The notes: generated from the sequence alone by a model not told the origin. A stretch of DNA of 54,727 nucleotides from a bacterium 1XD42-1 (GCA_003612625.1 RAZJ01000019.1:1-54727); one strand, 5' to 3'; numbered from the stretch's first letter, positions 44,449 through 53,660 are shown. Translations and numbers: made by a program.

Positions 44449-44483
44449 TTCGACAAAAAGAAATCTTGTCCGCTTTCTATAAT
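44449..44483 (+). promoter_or_regulatory. Spo0A-dependent spoIIG-type promoter
   Basis: A perfect 0A box on the minus strand, TTCGACA (44449-44455), lies exactly 22 bp before a perfect TATAAT (44478-44483), with no -35 at the normal distance. B. subtilis spoIIG has the same odd arrangement: SigA -10, long 22-bp spacing and 0A boxes near -35. Confidence 0.85.
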
Positions 44484-44528
44484 AAGAGTGTCCCCTTTTT
44501 GGGATACTGGAATGAAGGAAGTGGCTTT

Positions 44529-45329
44529 ATGACAGTCTATGCAGATATATTATTTGTGGTGAATTATGCAGTAAATTTGGCCTTGCTTTTAATATCAGCC
44601 CGTTTATTAGGCATAATCCCTAAAAAGAAACGGATCTGTTTAGCAGCTTTGCTGGGGGCAGCCGGATCTCTCATTATTTTTTTACCGTTAAATGGAATTC
44701 TCATTCAAAATTTATATAAAATGGCTTTAACTTTTGTTATGACAATAACAGCTTTTGGAATCCATCCTTACCGGAGGCTGATCCGGGCTTTGCTGGCTTT
44801 AACATTATGCAGCTTCTTATTTGCAGGGGTCATGCTTGCCCTCCAGTTTGTCTGGGGCGGCATCCTTTATGAAAGCGGTGTCGTTTATTTTGACATTTCT
44901 GCTTTTGAACTGATTTTTTGGACAGGAGCCGCTTATGGTATTCTCTGGCTATTTGAACGGCTTTTTTTGGGGCGGAAAGAGGAAAAAAATTTATGCGGCG
45001 TTACGGCAGATTTAGAAGGAAAACAAATTTCTTTCCATGCTTTGGAGGATAATGGAAACCGGCTGAAAGAGCCCTTTTCAGGGGCACCTGTCATTGTTTG
45101 TGATGGCGCTTTGGCTGGCCGGCTATCTCCTGCTTCACCAGAACGTATCCGGCTGATCCCATGCAGTACTGTAACAGGAGATGCTGTATTGGAAGCCTTC
45201 CGACCGGATTGCGTCCGGATTACATATAAGGGTCGGGAAATTATTACAAAAGATGTCTATATTGCCAAAAGCAAGGAACCAATCAGAGGGGAATATGAAG
45301 CTGTTTTGAATTCACAAATTATAGATTGA
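44529..45329 (+). CDS. spoIIGA: Sigma-E processing peptidase SpoIIGA
   Basis: 266 residues from ATG 44529 (AAGGAAGTG upstream and just behind the mapped promoter; longer in-frame versions would start before the promoter). Five N-terminal membrane helices (~residues 5-145) and a C-terminal aspartic-protease-like domain that cuts pro-SigE in the mother cell on a signal from the forespore (SpoIIR). Start 'MTVYADILFVVNYAVNLALL' is typical. The catalytic loop reads 'ALEDNGNRLKEPFSGAPVIV': Asp174 is kept, but the usual D-[ST]-G-N is D-N-G-N. First gene of the spoIIGA-sigE operon. Confidence 0.93.
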   Translation: MTVYADILFVVNYAVNLALLLISARLLGIIPKKKRICLAALLGAAGSLIIFLPLNGILIQNLYKMALTFVMTITAFGIHPYRRLIRALLALTLCSFLFAGVMLALQFVWGGILYESGVVYFDISAFELIFWTGAAYGILWLFERLFLGRKEEKNLCGVTADLEGKQISFHALEDNGNRLKEPFSGAPVIVCDGALAGRLSPASPERIRLIPCSTVTGDAVLEAFRPDCVRITYKGREIITKDVYIAKSKEPIRGEYEAVLNSQIID

Positions 45330-45348
45330 AAAGAGAGGGTAATGGGAA

Positions 45349-46071
45349 ATGAAGGTTCAAATGGTTTGGAATGTTCTAACGGCATATTGGAAAAAGCTGA
45401 TTTTATTTTTAGGCTTATGCCGCCGTACAGATTATATCAACGGCCCGGAAACTTTGCCGCCGCCATTGAGCAGGGAAGAGGAACAGCAGGTTTTCCAACG
45501 CTTATTGGAAAATGATGAAAGTGCACGGGAAATTTTAATGGTACATAATTTACGTTTAGTGGTTTATATTGCAAAAAAATTTGAATCAACAGGCATCTGT
45601 ATTGAAGATCTGATTTCAATTGGGACAATCGGTTTAATCAAAGCAGTTAATACGTTTTGTCCGGAAAAAAATATTAAATTAGCAACATATGCTTCCCGCT
45701 GTATCGAAAATGAAATCTTAATGTATCTCCGGAAAAACCAGGGGCAAAAAAATGAGATTTCCATTGACGAACCATTAAATATTGACTGGGATGGGAATGA
45801 ACTGCTGTTGTCGGATATTTTAGGAACCGATCCGGACAGTATTAACCGTCCCATTGAAGAAGAAGCAGAACGAGATATTCTATTAAAAGCAGTAGGACGT
45901 TTAGACGAACGGGAACAGAAAATTATGAGGCTGCGTTTTGGACTCATGGGGCAGGAGGAAAAAACACAGAAGGAAGTTGCAGATGAAATTGGGATTTCCC
46001 AATCCTATATATCACGGCTGGAAAAACGGATCATCAAAAAATTAAAACGGGAATTGGAAACTATCCTGTAA
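45349..46071 (+). CDS. sigE: Sporulation sigma factor SigE (pro-form)
   Basis: 240 residues, ATG after AGAGAGGG. Early mother-cell sigma factor. The N-terminal pro-sequence (~1-28, '[20 protein letters not shown]') is removed by SpoIIGA. Region 2: '[20 protein letters not shown]', '[20 protein letters not shown]', '[20 protein letters not shown]'. Region 4: '[20 protein letters not shown]' region with HTH '[20 protein letters not shown]'. Co-transcribed with spoIIGA. sigG, which follows sigE in many Bacillota, is not present here. Confidence 0.98.
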   Translation: MKVQMVWNVLTAYWKKLILFLGLCRRTDYINGPETLPPPLSREEEQQVFQRLLENDESAREILMVHNLRLVVYIAKKFESTGICIEDLISIGTIGLIKAVNTFCPEKNIKLATYASRCIENEILMYLRKNQGQKNEISIDEPLNIDWDGNELLLSDILGTDPDSINRPIEEEAERDILLKAVGRLDEREQKIMRLRFGLMGQEEKTQKEVADEIGISQSYISRLEKRIIKKLKRELETIL

Positions 46072-46115
46072 TTTGATAAAGTGGAAAATTTTCAATAGAA
46101 TATCCAGTACAAATA

Positions 46116-46183
46116 TTGCAGAATGGAACAATTTATTGTATAATGGCGGATAGATATGCAGGTAATTGAGAAAGGAATTACCT
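46116..46183 (+). promoter_or_regulatory. Promoter and leader palindrome of the AraC gene
   Basis: TTGCAG (46116-46121), 17-bp spacer, TATAAT (46139-46144). Just downstream a perfect inverted repeat AGGTAATT (46160-46167) / AATTACCT (46176-46183) lies in the leader and may be an operator or mRNA hairpin. Confidence 0.65.
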
Positions 46184-46202
46184 AAAGATCGGGGGAACAC
46201 TG

Positions 46203-47114
46203 GTGGATAAAGAAACCATTATGCATGTTAAATTATGTTCTGAGGAGGGAGAGACGCCGCTTTCTGTAACTTGCATAGGGAAGCGATATTGGGAGCCTGG
46301 AGAATCCATTGGATTCCAAATTTCAAATATCTATGCTGTTTTGTATGTAAAATCGGGAAAAGGGATTGTTACACAAGGAAGCTTAGAAGAAATTCCTTTA
46401 GACTCCGGTTCATTATTCACACTTTTTCCTAGAATCCGCTTTCGTTTTGCAGCGGATGCTGAAAATCCTTTGGAATTATGCTGGATTCTGTTTCAAGGGG
46501 ATCAATGCAGGAATATGCTGGAAAGCATTGGAATTTCTTTGGAACATTTTGTAGTTCCGAATATCTCTGAAAAGTTTATCCAGCCTTTTTATACAGAATG
46601 CTGCTTGTGTAATAATGAGATAGATTCTATGGCGGCATTGGGGCGGTTGCTACTGTTATTTGGTGAAATTGGCCAAAGACAGCCGGAACAGTATAAAAAA
46701 CATAGGAACCGGGGAGATGTGGTCGAAAAAGTAGTCTATTTTATTCAAAATTATTATTTTTTTCCTCTTGATATGGATATGATTTGCGACTATATCAAAT
46801 ATAGCCGTTCTTATCTTTCCCGCTTATTCAATAATGAGTTAGGAATGACGATTCCTCAATATGTTAATCAGGTACGGATCTGGAATGCAAAAAAGCTGCT
46901 GGAAGAAACAGATTTGACCATACAAGAGGTATCCGTTTCTGTGGGATTTGTGGACTCTTTTTATTTTTCAAAAGCATTTAAAAAAATTGCGGGAATCTCC
47001 CCAAATCAATACCGGAAAAAATATAATATAGAGATAAACAGAAAGGAAGAAGGGATTTTTACCTTTGAAGAAAGGCAATATCCTGTGAGAGCATTTGGCT
47101 TTGTGACAGAGTAA
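46203..47114 (+). CDS. AraC-family transcriptional regulator
   Basis: 303 residues from GTG 46203, after GGGGGAA. N-terminal cupin-like sensing domain (~15-150: 'CIGKRYWEPGESIGFQIS', 'DSGSLFTLFPRIRFRFAADA') and C-terminal double HTH (~185-285: 'SYLSRLFNNELGMTIPQYVN', 'TIQEVSVSVGFVDSFYFSKA', 'KIAGISPNQYRKKY'). Such regulators normally activate sugar-use genes. A candidate target is the acyltransferase operon that starts 270 bp downstream, whose promoter lies inside an inverted repeat. No sugar transporter or hydrolase is adjacent, so the ligand is open. Confidence 0.9.
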   Translation: MDKETIMHVKLCSEEGETPLSVTCIGKRYWEPGESIGFQISNIYAVLYVKSGKGIVTQGSLEEIPLDSGSLFTLFPRIRFRFAADAENPLELCWILFQGDQCRNMLESIGISLEHFVVPNISEKFIQPFYTECCLCNNEIDSMAALGRLLLLFGEIGQRQPEQYKKHRNRGDVVEKVVYFIQNYYFFPLDMDMICDYIKYSRSYLSRLFNNELGMTIPQYVNQVRIWNAKKLLEETDLTIQEVSVSVGFVDSFYFSKAFKKIAGISPNQYRKKYNIEINRKEEGIFTFEERQYPVRAFGFVTE

Positions 47115-47206
47115 AAGAAAATATTACTTTTCATCTTAAACGAATCTCAAGGGCAGCAAAAGGAATTTTTTTATTTTTATCCCAAAAATTTTAGATCTCA
47201 TTGAGA

Positions 47207-47250
47207 AACACAGGTTTTCCTTTGTTATTTTGGAGAACCTGTGTTATAAT
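47207..47250 (+). promoter_or_regulatory. Promoter embedded in a 14-bp inverted repeat, upstream of the acyltransferase operon
   Basis: AACACAGGTTTTCC (47207-47220) and GGAGAACCTGTGTT (47232-47245) match at 13 of 14 positions. TTGTTA (47222-47227), 17-bp spacer and TATAAT (47245-47250) form a SigA promoter whose -35 is in the loop. It could be a regulator site or a terminator of upstream read-through. The remaining 47251-47383 leader shows no gene. Confidence 0.65.
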
Positions 47251-47383
47251 ATGAAAATGCTGTAAAGATAAGCTTCGAAATTATGGAGCAGCTTCTTTCC
47301 TTTATCTGGGCTTTTTGCTCCAAAATGCAGAAAAGGGACGATTGCCTGGTAAAGAGGCATTCCTTTGTATAGGAGAAACATGA

Positions 47384-48793
47384 ATGGTTTTTGCCAATTT
47401 AGTCTTTATTTATCTTTTTTTACCGCTTAATTTGATTTTTTACTTTTTGCGGGAGAACCAAGCCTATCGTAACACAGTTCTGATTTGTTTTTCTTTTTTA
47501 TTTTATGCTTGGGGAGAACCAGTATGGGTATTGCTCCTTTTGGTTTCGGCTTCTTTTGATTATATGCATGGGCGTGTGATCGAATGCTTCCGAGGAAGCT
47601 GGATTGCGCGTTTCTCTGTGTGTGCTTCTTTGTTGATGAATTTGGGATTGTTAGGGCTTTTTAAATATAGTGCTTTTATTGTAGAAAATATTAACGCTTT
47701 TTTTGGCGTTTCTTTTATGATCCCTCAATTTCAATTACCCATAGGGATTTCTTTTTATACCTTCCAGACCATATCTTATGTGATTGATGTGTACCGGGGA
47801 AAAACAGAAGCACAGAAAAATCCTGCTTATTATTTAATGTATCTTTCCATGTACCATCAGCTTGTCGCCGGTCCGGTTGTCCGCTATGCGGATGTTGCCC
47901 GGGAAATTAAGGGTCGTACCATTGATACTGCTTCTTTTTCAGAAGGGCTGACCCGTTTTATTGTGGGGCTTACCAAAAAAGTGTTGATGGCAAATATCGC
48001 AGGAAAATTTGTTTCCCAATATTTTGACGGGCCTTTTGAAAAACTTTCAGTTGCCGGGGCATGGTTTGGTGCTTTTATGTTTATGCTCCAAATTTATTAT
48101 GATTTTTCCGGCTATTCTGATATGGCAATTGGTTTGGGACGGATGTTTGGCTTCCATTATAAAGAAAATTTCGATTACCCATATATTTCCTGTTCTATTA
48201 CAGAATTTTGGCGGCGGTGGCATATTTCGCTTTCTTCCTTTTTCCGGGATTATGTGTATATCCCTTTAGGAGGCAATCGAAAACGCCCGTATTTTAATTT
48301 ATTAGTGACATGGTTTTTAACAGGGCTGTGGCATGGAGCCAGTTGGAATTTTATTTTATGGGGATTATATTATGGGATATTGATTTTATTGGAACGTCTA
48401 TTCTTGTCCCGTATATTGGATCGGCTTCCCAAGCTGATCCGGCATTTTTATACATTGGCCGCTGTTTTAATAGGCTGGGTCTTGTTTTACTTTACCGATA
48501 CGTCCAGGCTTATCCAGATATTCCGCATTATGTTTGGATTAGAGAAAAATCCTTTGTGGGATTTCCATGTTCAGATTTCTTTGCTGAACAATATCTTTTG
48601 GATTTTACTGGCAGTCCTGTTCTGTGCTCCGATTGTAAAGCAAATAAAGGATTTTATTGGAAAACGGTTGGGAGCTGCTAATATTTCTTGCCTTTTGATT
48701 TTCCAAATTCCTTTCAATATTGCATTGTTAGTCCTGTGTACAGCGCAGCTGGTTGGACAAACTTATAATCCTTTCCTTTATTATAGATTTTGA
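47384..48793 (+). CDS. MBOAT-family O-acyltransferase (AlgI/PatA-like)
   Basis: 469 residues, ATG after AGGAGAA. About ten membrane helices. AlgI-type features: 'LPIGISFYTFQTISYVIDVY', 'LVAGPVVRYADVAREIKGR', 'QIYYDFSGYSDMAIGLGRMF', 'SCSITEFWRRWHISLSSFF', 'GLWHGASWNFILWGLYYG' with the MBOAT His. It moves acyl (usually acetyl) groups across the membrane for transfer to an extracellular polysaccharide or wall polymer. First of three genes; spacing of 9 bp and a 4-bp overlap to the next two indicate an operon. Confidence 0.93.
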   Translation: MVFANLVFIYLFLPLNLIFYFLRENQAYRNTVLICFSFLFYAWGEPVWVLLLLVSASFDYMHGRVIECFRGSWIARFSVCASLLMNLGLLGLFKYSAFIVENINAFFGVSFMIPQFQLPIGISFYTFQTISYVIDVYRGKTEAQKNPAYYLMYLSMYHQLVAGPVVRYADVAREIKGRTIDTASFSEGLTRFIVGLTKKVLMANIAGKFVSQYFDGPFEKLSVAGAWFGAFMFMLQIYYDFSGYSDMAIGLGRMFGFHYKENFDYPYISCSITEFWRRWHISLSSFFRDYVYIPLGGNRKRPYFNLLVTWFLTGLWHGASWNFILWGLYYGILILLERLFLSRILDRLPKLIRHFYTLAAVLIGWVLFYFTDTSRLIQIFRIMFGLEKNPLWDFHVQISLLNNIFWILLAVLFCAPIVKQIKDFIGKRLGAANISCLLIFQIPFNIALLVLCTAQLVGQTYNPFLYYRF

Positions 48794-48802
48794 GGTGGTA
48801 AT

Positions 48803-50485
48803 TTGCGCAAACCATGGAAACAATTATACAGCCTTTACCGGTATCAGCCAGTAAAGCCTCAACAAGAAGTCAGAAAAAAAATTCCTGATCCGGAAGGGGA
48901 ACAAGAACGGTTCTATGGCTTGATCCATATTAAATTATCCCCACAGCAGCTCCGGCGGCTCAGTTCCCTGAATATTTTATTTTTAACAGGGATTATAATA
49001 GCCTTATTCTTGGGGGCCCTTTTTTTGCCAAAGCCTACGAAATCAGAAATAGAAAAACGGGATTTGGCAAAAAAACCTTCCTTTTCTTTCGAGTCCCTTT
49101 TAAGCGGAAATCTGTCCCATGAAATAGAACTTTATTTTTCAGATACTTTTCCTTTTCGGGAATGGTTTGTATCACTTTCGGCTGTTATCAATGAAAGCAA
49201 AGGAATCCGTGTAGATGATGTACGTGTTGTTGCACCTTCTAATGATACAGATATGATTGCTGCGGAACCCATTACGCCAGATCCAATGGGATCTCCTCAG
49301 CAGGGCAATGAGGAACAGCAATTAGCGCTGTCCAATTTGGACCAAACACAGCAGACAAGCCCTGTTGACGAAAATGCAGAAGGCATTGTAAGTAATGGAA
49401 CTTTTATTTGTCAGGGACGCGCCATGTCCCTCTATGGTGGAAGCCATGAAAGTGCGCGGCGATATGCTTCGGTTTTAAATCAATATGCTAACCTGCTTCC
49501 AGATGTACAAATCTATAATATGATCGTTCCAACGGCTGTGGAATTTTATCTTCCTCAAAAATATCAGTCCATGAGCCAATCCCAAAAAGAAGTAATTGAC
49601 TTGATCTATGGCTCATTGAATCCATCTATTAAAAAAGTAGATGCTTATGATGCTTTAGCAGCACATACTAATGAATACCTCTATTTCCGTACCGATCACC
49701 ATTGGACTGGACAAGGGGCATATTATGCTTATACTGCATTTTGTAAACAGGCAGGATTTTCACCCCTTTCTATGGATCAATTTGAAACACGACGTCTTGA
49801 CAATTTTATTGGTACTTTATATGCACAAACTCCAGATCGTACTTTGCTGCAGGAACCGGATTATGTTGATTATTATATCTTTGACCAGCCATATACAGCA
49901 GTACGATATGATCGGGGAAATCCTTATAAACCTGTCCCTCATAATTTGTGGGGGGAATATGCAAAAAGTCCCAATAGTTATTCTGTCTTTTTGCAAGGTG
50001 ATTTTCCTTTAATTGAAGTAGATACTGGAATTCATAATGGACGCAAAATTCTAGTTGTAAAAGAATCTTATGGAAACGCTTTTGCTCCATTTTTGATTAA
50101 CCATTACGAAAAAGTCTATATTGTAGATGAACGTTATTTTGAACGTCCTTTGCTGGACTTTATCCACAAAGAGGGAATCCATGAATTATTATTTGCCAAT
50201 AATGCTTTTGCAGTCTGTACGCCTTATCAGATTAGCTGTATTGAAAATTTGAAAAATGCTTATGTCATGTATACACCGCCTGTACAGAAAATCCCAGAAG
50301 TTTTGCCGCAGGAATCACTGGCTTCTGAGCCGGAAACGCCTGCGGATACAACAGCAGGACAATTTTCCGAAGGAAAACTCCAGTCTGAAGAACCATCTCC
50401 AACACAGGAAACGCTTCCTAAAAAACGGCGGGAAAGACCAGGAGCTTCTGGACTTCTGAAACCAAAGTCGGGGAGTCTGAAATGA
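48803..50485 (+). CDS. DHHW-motif (AlgJ/AlgX-like) membrane-anchored protein
   Basis: 560 residues from TTG 48803 with GAGGTGGT upstream. The cytoplasmic N-terminus has ~55 basic residues, then one membrane helix (~57-76), and an extracytoplasmic SGNH-like domain (~85-500). The DHHW motif is at residues 298-301 ('YFRTDHHWTGQGAYYAY'), and 'VKESYGNAFAPFLINHY' is the expected Ser-block. The C-terminal ~60 residues are Pro/Glu/Thr-rich and disordered. Together with the MBOAT protein it forms the common pair that O-acylates exported polysaccharides. The target polymer is unknown. Overlaps the next gene by 4 bp. Confidence 0.9.
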   Translation: MRKPWKQLYSLYRYQPVKPQQEVRKKIPDPEGEQERFYGLIHIKLSPQQLRRLSSLNILFLTGIIIALFLGALFLPKPTKSEIEKRDLAKKPSFSFESLLSGNLSHEIELYFSDTFPFREWFVSLSAVINESKGIRVDDVRVVAPSNDTDMIAAEPITPDPMGSPQQGNEEQQLALSNLDQTQQTSPVDENAEGIVSNGTFICQGRAMSLYGGSHESARRYASVLNQYANLLPDVQIYNMIVPTAVEFYLPQKYQSMSQSQKEVIDLIYGSLNPSIKKVDAYDALAAHTNEYLYFRTDHHWTGQGAYYAYTAFCKQAGFSPLSMDQFETRRLDNFIGTLYAQTPDRTLLQEPDYVDYYIFDQPYTAVRYDRGNPYKPVPHNLWGEYAKSPNSYSVFLQGDFPLIEVDTGIHNGRKILVVKESYGNAFAPFLINHYEKVYIVDERYFERPLLDFIHKEGIHELLFANNAFAVCTPYQISCIENLKNAYVMYTPPVQKIPEVLPQESLASEPETPADTTAGQFSEGKLQSEEPSPTQETLPKKRRERPGASGLLKPKSGSLK

Positions 50486-51546
50486 GGGCAGGGAAGGGGA
50501 AATTTTGGAAAGCTTTAGGTTTGTTATGTATTTTCCTTTTTTTGGGGAGCTGTGAAAACGAAGTAAGCCAACAAGCAAAAAGACCTTCTCCCATACGTTC
50601 TATCCAGACGCTGCAATTTGAAGTGGATGCAGGACTTGAACAAAAATTTTTAGAACAGGCGCGCCTGTTTGCAAAAGATGTGGAACGGATCAGTAGAGGA
50701 CATTTAATTGTTTCTGTCGTAGAAAAAAAGGAGGATACTCTGCCAGAATCAGAATATGATTTTGCTTATTTACAAAATCAACAGCTTGCTCAGTTTTCTC
50801 CATCTTTAAAAACTTTATCTCTGCCTTTTGTCTATAATGATATGAAACATTTGAGTTTAGCTTTAAATTCTCCGGATATAAGACAATTACTCCAAAAACA
50901 GCTAAATTCTCATGTATTTCCTTTAGCCGCACTGTCAAGAGGCGACGGATTATTTCTATCTATGGATGCTCCGCAAGGTGATTCCATAAATAGCAGCCGT
51001 TTGATGCCTCCTTATTTTCAAAACTTTACGATTGCCGTTTATGGAAAAAATCCGGAAATGATTTCTGTATTCCAAGGGCTTGGAATGTATACGGTTCCTT
51101 CTCCAGATGAAGACTTTCTGTCGGTATTAAATCAATATATTGTATCAGAAAATGTAACATATTTTATCAATGGAGTAGAAGTTACAAAAGAACAGATTTT
51201 AAAAAAGACAGAATTTCCCGATTCAGTCTATGCGATTGAAACATGGCATAATCTTTCTCCAGTTTGGTTTGTCGCGCAGAGTAAAACCTGGGAAAATCTA
51301 TCTGGTTGGGAACAAGCTGTTATACAAGAAGCGACAGCTTATATGATTGCCAGATTTGAAGAAAGCAGCAACCGTTATCAAACTGTATGGGAAGGGGAAG
51401 CAGAAAAACGAAAAATTCATTTGGTTCAACTGGAACGGCAGGCATTAGCAGCGACTATATATGACTCCAGCAGTGGGTCTTCTCATTTTTTACTGCCGGA
51501 ATATTTTGATAAAAAGTTATTTGACCTGATCCAAAATTACAGTTAA
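50482..51546 (+). CDS. DctP-like (TRAP solute-receptor-like) lipoprotein
   Basis: 354 residues, ATG overlapping the previous stop (ATGA). Lipoprotein signal 'LCIFLFLGSCENE' with Cys24. Periplasmic-binding-protein pattern of DctP type: 'FLEQARLFAKDVERISRGHL', 'YDFAYLQNQQLAQFSP', 'LSLPFVYNDMKHLSLALNSP' and, near the C-terminus, 'WHNLSPVWFVAQSKTWENLS' followed by 'WEQAVIQEATAYMI'. No TRAP permease (DctQ/M) gene is near. Its place in an acylation operon suggests it has been taken over as a surface-bound partner of the AlgI/DHHW pair, perhaps binding the glycan or acyl donor. This role is inference. Confidence 0.75.
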   Translation: MRAGKGKFWKALGLLCIFLFLGSCENEVSQQAKRPSPIRSIQTLQFEVDAGLEQKFLEQARLFAKDVERISRGHLIVSVVEKKEDTLPESEYDFAYLQNQQLAQFSPSLKTLSLPFVYNDMKHLSLALNSPDIRQLLQKQLNSHVFPLAALSRGDGLFLSMDAPQGDSINSSRLMPPYFQNFTIAVYGKNPEMISVFQGLGMYTVPSPDEDFLSVLNQYIVSENVTYFINGVEVTKEQILKKTEFPDSVYAIETWHNLSPVWFVAQSKTWENLSGWEQAVIQEATAYMIARFEESSNRYQTVWEGEAEKRKIHLVQLERQALAATIYDSSSGSSHFLLPEYFDKKLFDLIQNYS

Positions 51547-51563
51547 AAAATCGGAATAAAAAA

Positions 51564-51597
51564 AGAGGTGTGCCAAACAGCATACCTCTCTTTTTTA
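51564..51597. terminator. Bidirectional terminator between convergent genes
   Basis: AGAGGTGTGC (51564-51573) pairs with GCATACCTCT (51580-51589) with one G-T mismatch, followed by CTTTTTT; the minus strand also leaves into T's. It ends the acyltransferase operon and the secreted repeat protein. Confidence 0.9.
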
Positions 51598-51605
51598 TGT
51601 TCCTA

Positions 51606-53366
51606 TTATTTAACTTTGATTGTTACCCAATCTTGTTTTTCATCGTATCGGGAGCTATCTGGAATAAATTTAAAACGGTAATCCCCTGTACGGCGGACTT
51701 TTTGACTGGTATTATTGTCTACCCATTTTACAGTCCCATCTACCGAATCGCCATCCCGATTTTTTGCAGTCACAGCATCTTTTAAATCAGGCAAAAGATC
51801 ACGCAAAGTATTATTGGTGCTGTTTACTGTAATTGTATCTACCTTTAAACTAATGACAGAAGATGTAGTTGAGGAGGAATTATTGGAATTATTAGAAGAA
51901 TTGGTAGAACCACTGCCGTGGTTAGAGCCAGAACCGCTTACATAAATTTTAATATCACCTTTGGCTGTTTCATAGCGATCATTATCTGGAATAAATTCAT
52001 AACGATATGTTCCTGTAACAGTTAAACGGGTATCAGAAGAAATCCATTTTGCAGTTCCGCTTACCCGATTCCCATTGGAATTGTATGCGCGGACATTGCT
52101 TTGAAGCTCACTTTTCAGATCATATAAATATTCCCGATAATCCGCTTCTAATGTAAAGGATGCTAAAATAATTTCTCCGCCGCCTACGCCGCTGCTTTTA
52201 CTGTTTAATTCAATTTTTACTGTGCCCCGTGCAGATTCATAGGAACTGTCATTGGGAACAAAAATAAAACTGTAACTTTGTCCAGATCGTACAGAAGTTG
52301 ATGTATCACTGATCCATTCCGAACGGCCAGAAATTTGACGGTCTTTCTTATCATAAGCTACTACAGCTTCATCTAAAAAATCTTCTACATCACGAAGCCT
52401 TGCACTAGAGGCGCGGCTGTAAATGGTAGCAACATCTAACCATAAAGTATTTCTTTCTTCTTCGCTGGAGGATTTGCTGCTGTCTTTGTCATCGTCATCA
52501 TCAATTTTAATGGTAGCTGTTCCACTAACTTCATCATATTGGGAACTATTGGGATAAAATGTATAATCATAGGTATTTCCGTTACGGACAGTAGTTGTAT
52601 CTGAATTATCCCATTCTGCACTTCCAAGAATCCGGGTTCCATTGTCATCATAAATCCTTACTTTACTATTTAAAGACTGCCATAAGTCCCGAAGCCTGTC
52701 CCCAGATTCAGCAGATAAAGTGACATTCTTTGTTGTTGTTTTGGAGGAAGAAGATGTACGGGAACTGCTGCTGGAGGAGGAAGATTTAATACCTTTTCCT
52801 GACACAGAAGCTCCAGGTACAGAACTTACCTTATTAACAGTAGAACCACTGGCCGCTGTAAGCTTTGCCTGAGAAGAAGAAACTTTTGCAGTGGTAATTT
52901 TGGCTCCGGAAACAACAGAAACCCTTGCTCCAGATGAAATTGTCAATGTAGATACTTTGCCGCCAATGGTAACATTGTTTTTCGATTTAATTGCCATAGT
53001 TGTTACATTGGCACTACTTCCTAATGTTACTTTTACACTAGGATTTAAAGACTTATCTAATGTTAATGTGGGAATCGTACCTGTAATATCTAATGAAGTT
53101 TGATTTCCAAGATTAACACGAACATAGCGATTATCTGTTGTATGGTAGCATAACCCTAGCGTCCCTGCCGGAGCAGTAACAACAGTTATATTGCCATCCC
53201 GACTGGTATGTGTACCAACAGATTGGCCTCCTTTGAGAAAGCTGATAGATTTTCCTTGTACTTTGACACTATAATCTGTAGATGCTGCATTTATAACTAC
53301 ACCCACAGAACATAATACGGACACCACAGTCACAAGAACAAAAAATCGTCTTATGATGCCTTTCAT
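51606..53366 (-). CDS. Secreted protein with a beta-solenoid-like segment and four C-terminal repeats
   Basis: 586 residues from ATG 53366 (AAAGGAG 8 bases upstream); a longer in-frame form would run into the IS110 upstream region. The signal peptide is at ~1-28 (cut near INA). Residues ~55-190 repeat short strands ('VTIGGKVSTLTISSGARVSV') that suggest a beta-solenoid, then a poly-Ser linker (~194-212). Four related units of about 65-80 residues follow (~213-288, 307-387, 399-476, 505-586), each 'LRDL...V.AY...G..VSG.A.W' then 'Y.F.F.PD...Y....G.' . Linkers are Ser/Asn/Gly-rich. No anchoring motif. Probably an exported surface or matrix protein; function unknown. Confidence 0.85.
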   Translation of the reverse strand: MKGIIRRFFVLVTVVSVLCSVGVVINAASTDYSVKVQGKSISFLKGGQSVGTHTSRDGNITVVTAPAGTLGLCYHTTDNRYVRVNLGNQTSLDITGTIPTLTLDKSLNPSVKVTLGSSANVTTMAIKSKNNVTIGGKVSTLTISSGARVSVVSGAKITTAKVSSSQAKLTAASGSTVNKVSSVPGASVSGKGIKSSSSSSSSRTSSSSKTTTKNVTLSAESGDRLRDLWQSLNSKVRIYDDNGTRILGSAEWDNSDTTTVRNGNTYDYTFYPNSSQYDEVSGTATIKIDDDDDKDSSKSSSEEERNTLWLDVATIYSRASSARLRDVEDFLDEAVVAYDKKDRQISGRSEWISDTSTSVRSGQSYSFIFVPNDSSYESARGTVKIELNSKSSGVGGGEIILASFTLEADYREYLYDLKSELQSNVRAYNSNGNRVSGTAKWISSDTRLTVTGTYRYEFIPDNDRYETAKGDIKIYVSGSGSNHGSGSTNSSNNSNNSSSTTSSVISLKVDTITVNSTNNTLRDLLPDLKDAVTAKNRDGDSVDGTVKWVDNNTSQKVRRTGDYRFKFIPDSSRYDEKQDWVTIKVK

Positions 53367-53459
53367 AAATAAACTCCTTTCTACTACAATATATTTATGG
53401 TTAACATCCCTTACAGCCAGTAAGGAATTATCCATCTTGTTGCTTAAGCTGTTATAATG

Positions 53460-53640
53460 ACGAAGCAATCGGTATATCGGCTTCCTTCCTTGGACTTTGC
53501 GTCCGTAAATCAGACTGATAGCCAGCTCCTCATTCGCAGCGTTCGTTTTATGCAGGTTGAACCGCCTTCGGTACGTTCGTGTCACACCACAGTAGATGGA
53601 ATAGGCAATGAGTAAAACTGGTATTTATCCGTTGCAATAA
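53460..53640 (+). ncRNA. Candidate bridge RNA of the IS110 element
   Basis: IS110 recombinases use a bridge RNA encoded in the non-coding part of the element, upstream of the gene in this group. Here a perfect TATAAT (53453-53458) is followed by ~180 nt without a gene that contains stem-loops: GGAC-TTTGC-GTCC (53492-53504), ACCG-CCTT-CGGT (53561-53572) and flanking GAAC/GTTC. Target and donor loops could not be assigned by eye. Confidence 0.4.
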
Positions 53641-53660
53641 CCCAAAGGAGTGACAAATTT

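Noticed and set aside
53367-53585. N-terminal extension of the secreted repeat protein
   Set aside because: It would place the signal peptide internally and overlaps the IS110 upstream region; ATG 53366 has AAAGGAG.
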